64,000 nucleotides of DNA from Micromonospora trifolii. Its GTDB lineage: Bacteria > Actinomycetota > Actinomycetes > Mycobacteriales > Micromonosporaceae. Shown piece by piece: positions 62,882-64,000 of the stretch. The position numbers and the translations under genes are program-made. The first letter of the stretch is position 1. Each line of letters starts with the position of its first letter. The notes beneath the pieces were generated by a model, which was given only the letters and a program-made list of their open reading frames with translations, ran no database searches and was not told the DNA's origin. Location of the stretch: positions 248,001 through 312,000 of the forward strand of contig NZ_JAKKFD010000044.1 in the NCBI RefSeq assembly GCF_022229005.1, read 5' to 3'.

Positions 62882-64000
62882 CCACGCCCTCCGAAGGACG
62901 CCAGTTCAGCCTGGGCGGCGGCGGTGAGGATCTCCTGCCACAGGTCGATGTTGTCCTTGTCCCGGGAGCCGAGGTGGGCGCCCTGGAAGACGTTCTCCAT
63001 CAGCAGGAACATCAGGGCCTTGACGAGGGGGGCGTCGTTGAGGCCCCCCCGCCGGCCTCCCAGAAGGGCGGCACGGTAACGCCTGTTGAGCAGCAGGGTC
63101 ATGGTTTCGCGCTCAACGTGGAACAGGTCGTTGTTGTCGAACTTCACCCAGAGGATGTTGAGTGGCGACTCGTTGAGCTGCGGCAGTTCGTCGATGATCT
63201 CGCGGCTCACCCGCGGGTTGATGCCGCGTCCGGGCGGGACCACCGGGCGGCGCCGGGCGGTCTCGCGTTGATTGCTGGTCGCCCACGTCTGCTCAGCGGC
63301 GTGTAGGAAGTCGGTGACGGTGCTGCCGTCGGCCGCGCGGGCGGCGCCGACAGCGCGGGCGAATCCCGCGCCGGCGGTCACCCGCGACTTCTCCGGGTTC
63401 ATGGTGAAGAGTCCGGAAACGTCGCCGTCGATGTCGATGGCTGCACGGGCGAGCTGCAGCTTCTTGTCCGGCGCGTGGATCCCTTCCCAACCGCCCGCAT
63501 GCAGGAGCCGGTCACGCCGGTAGAAGTAGAGGCCCTGCCGCAACTCCGCGCCCCCCGGCAGGCGGTATTCCGCATTGTTGGACCTGCCGGGCCAGATGTG
63601 GCACTGGATCGACAGAGCGACGCCGTCGACGTCTGTTGCGAGCGTCTTCGGCCAGCCGTCCGGCCCATGGCGGTAACCGAACGGGTCGAGCGGGCGGACT
63701 TCAGCCGGGACACCGACGCCCTCGTCGACATCCTCCACATCGACGGTGATGCTCAGCTTCCCCTTGGCCAGGATGCGGTGGAACATGAGCCCGAGATGTC
63801 CCCGGAGATGGTCCACCGTGCGCGACAGGAACGTGCCCACCAGATGCGGGTCCTCGGATGCCGGGAAGCCCCCCACCTGGTCCCACCGGATCACGGTGCC
63901 CGACGGGGAGGTGCTGAACGGCCACGTCCGGTCGAGCTCGGCGACGGCGAAGTCCTCCGGGACCACGTCGCAGTGGAAGCCGTCGCGGTTCTGTCCCTGC
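62878..64000 (-). CDS. MORC-type GHKL ATPase, C-terminal part (5' end beyond window)
   Basis: The frame is open to the right edge of the window, so the N-terminal ATPase motifs are not visible here. The visible ~373 residues match the C-terminal part of the MORC protein at 47155-48462: RQGLYFYRRDRLLHAGGWEG aligns with its QQGLYVYRANRLVQWGGWGG, and LARAAIDID with LARAALDFD. It is the first visible gene of operon B and overlaps DUF4420 by 4 nt. Any methylase or Vsr partner would lie beyond the window. Confidence 0.8.
   Translation of the reverse strand, partial: QGQNRDGFHCDVVPEDFAVAELDRTWPFSTSPSGTVIRWDQVGGFPASEDPHLVGTFLSRTVDHLRGHLGLMFHRILAKGKLSITVDVEDVDEGVGVPAEVRPLDPFGYRHGPDGWPKTLATDVDGVALSIQCHIWPGRSNNAEYRLPGGAELRQGLYFYRRDRLLHAGGWEGIHAPDKKLQLARAAIDIDGDVSGLFTMNPEKSRVTAGAGFARAVGAARAADGSTVTDFLHAAEQTWATSNQRETARRRPVVPPGRGINPRVSREIIDELPQLNESPLNILWVKFDNNDLFHVERETMTLLLNRRYRAALLGGRRGGLNDAPLVKALMFLLMENVFQGAHLGSRDKDNIDLWQEILTAAAQAELASFGGRG

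Overview
The window is high-GC DNA with frequent GTG and TTG starts, dense 4-nt (ATGA/GTGA) gene overlaps and typical actinomycete families (stand-alone NRPS domains, an XRE/NB-ARC/TPR regulator, a Sec-secreted Rhs protein paired with a LamG protein, a DUF6745-like protein). It most likely comes from a filamentous actinobacterium, perhaps Micromonosporaceae or a relative; the family is an inference. No rRNA, tRNA, CRISPR array or intact transposase was seen.

Layout. (1) 1-3171, + strand: the end of a nonribosomal peptide cluster with discrete domains (C-domain tail, free PCP, P450, A domain), all translationally coupled. A convergent XRE/NB-ARC/TPR regulator follows (3180-5849, -). (2) 6.2-16.9 kb, - strand: a polymorphic toxin locus of LamG/DNRLRE surface protein, a 2273-aa Rhs protein with Hint release domain and ~100-aa toxin tip, and a candidate immunity gene. 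(3) 17.4-21.5 kb: small hypothetical genes, two DnaA-box-like sites, a secreted HNH nuclease and two decayed genes. (4) 21.5-30.5 kb, + strand: a very large reader/N6-methylase/nuclease/NACHT/pentapeptide/propeller protein, apparently split by a one-base deletion, then a membrane-anchored nSTAND protein with 14 WD40 repeats. (5) 31.5-35.7 kb, + strand: an overlapping trio of C2H2 zinc-finger protein, coiled-coil protein and Hsp70-like ATPase. (6) 36.4-64 kb: a defence island. It holds a PUA-like/HNH nuclease; a DISARM-like operon on the minus strand (NERD-SF1, DrmA, DrmB, SF1) divergent from a sigma-70 gene; Vsr and a MORC/MutL-type ATPase; a 5mC methyltransferase fused to a glycosylase-like domain; a five-gene Z1 operon; and a second MORC/DUF4420/Z1 operon running off the right edge.

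How the genes may work together (inference). The left part makes and regulates a peptide metabolite and an interbacterial toxin. From 21.5 kb on, most genes look like intracellular conflict systems: modification (N6A and 5mC methylases), modified-base readers, nucleases (Mrr-like, HNH, DUF4420, NERD, Vsr), remodelling motors (DrmA, Z1, SF1) and ATP-driven switches (GHKL/MORC, NACHT, nSTAND, Hsp70). The best candidates for something little described are the DrmA/DrmB operon with NERD-SF1, SF1 and its own sigma factor but no DrmC; the 5mC methyltransferase carrying an apparently inactivated EndoIII-like domain that keeps its Fe-S motif; the paired MORC/Z1/DUF4420 systems; and the methylase-nuclease-NACHT giant.
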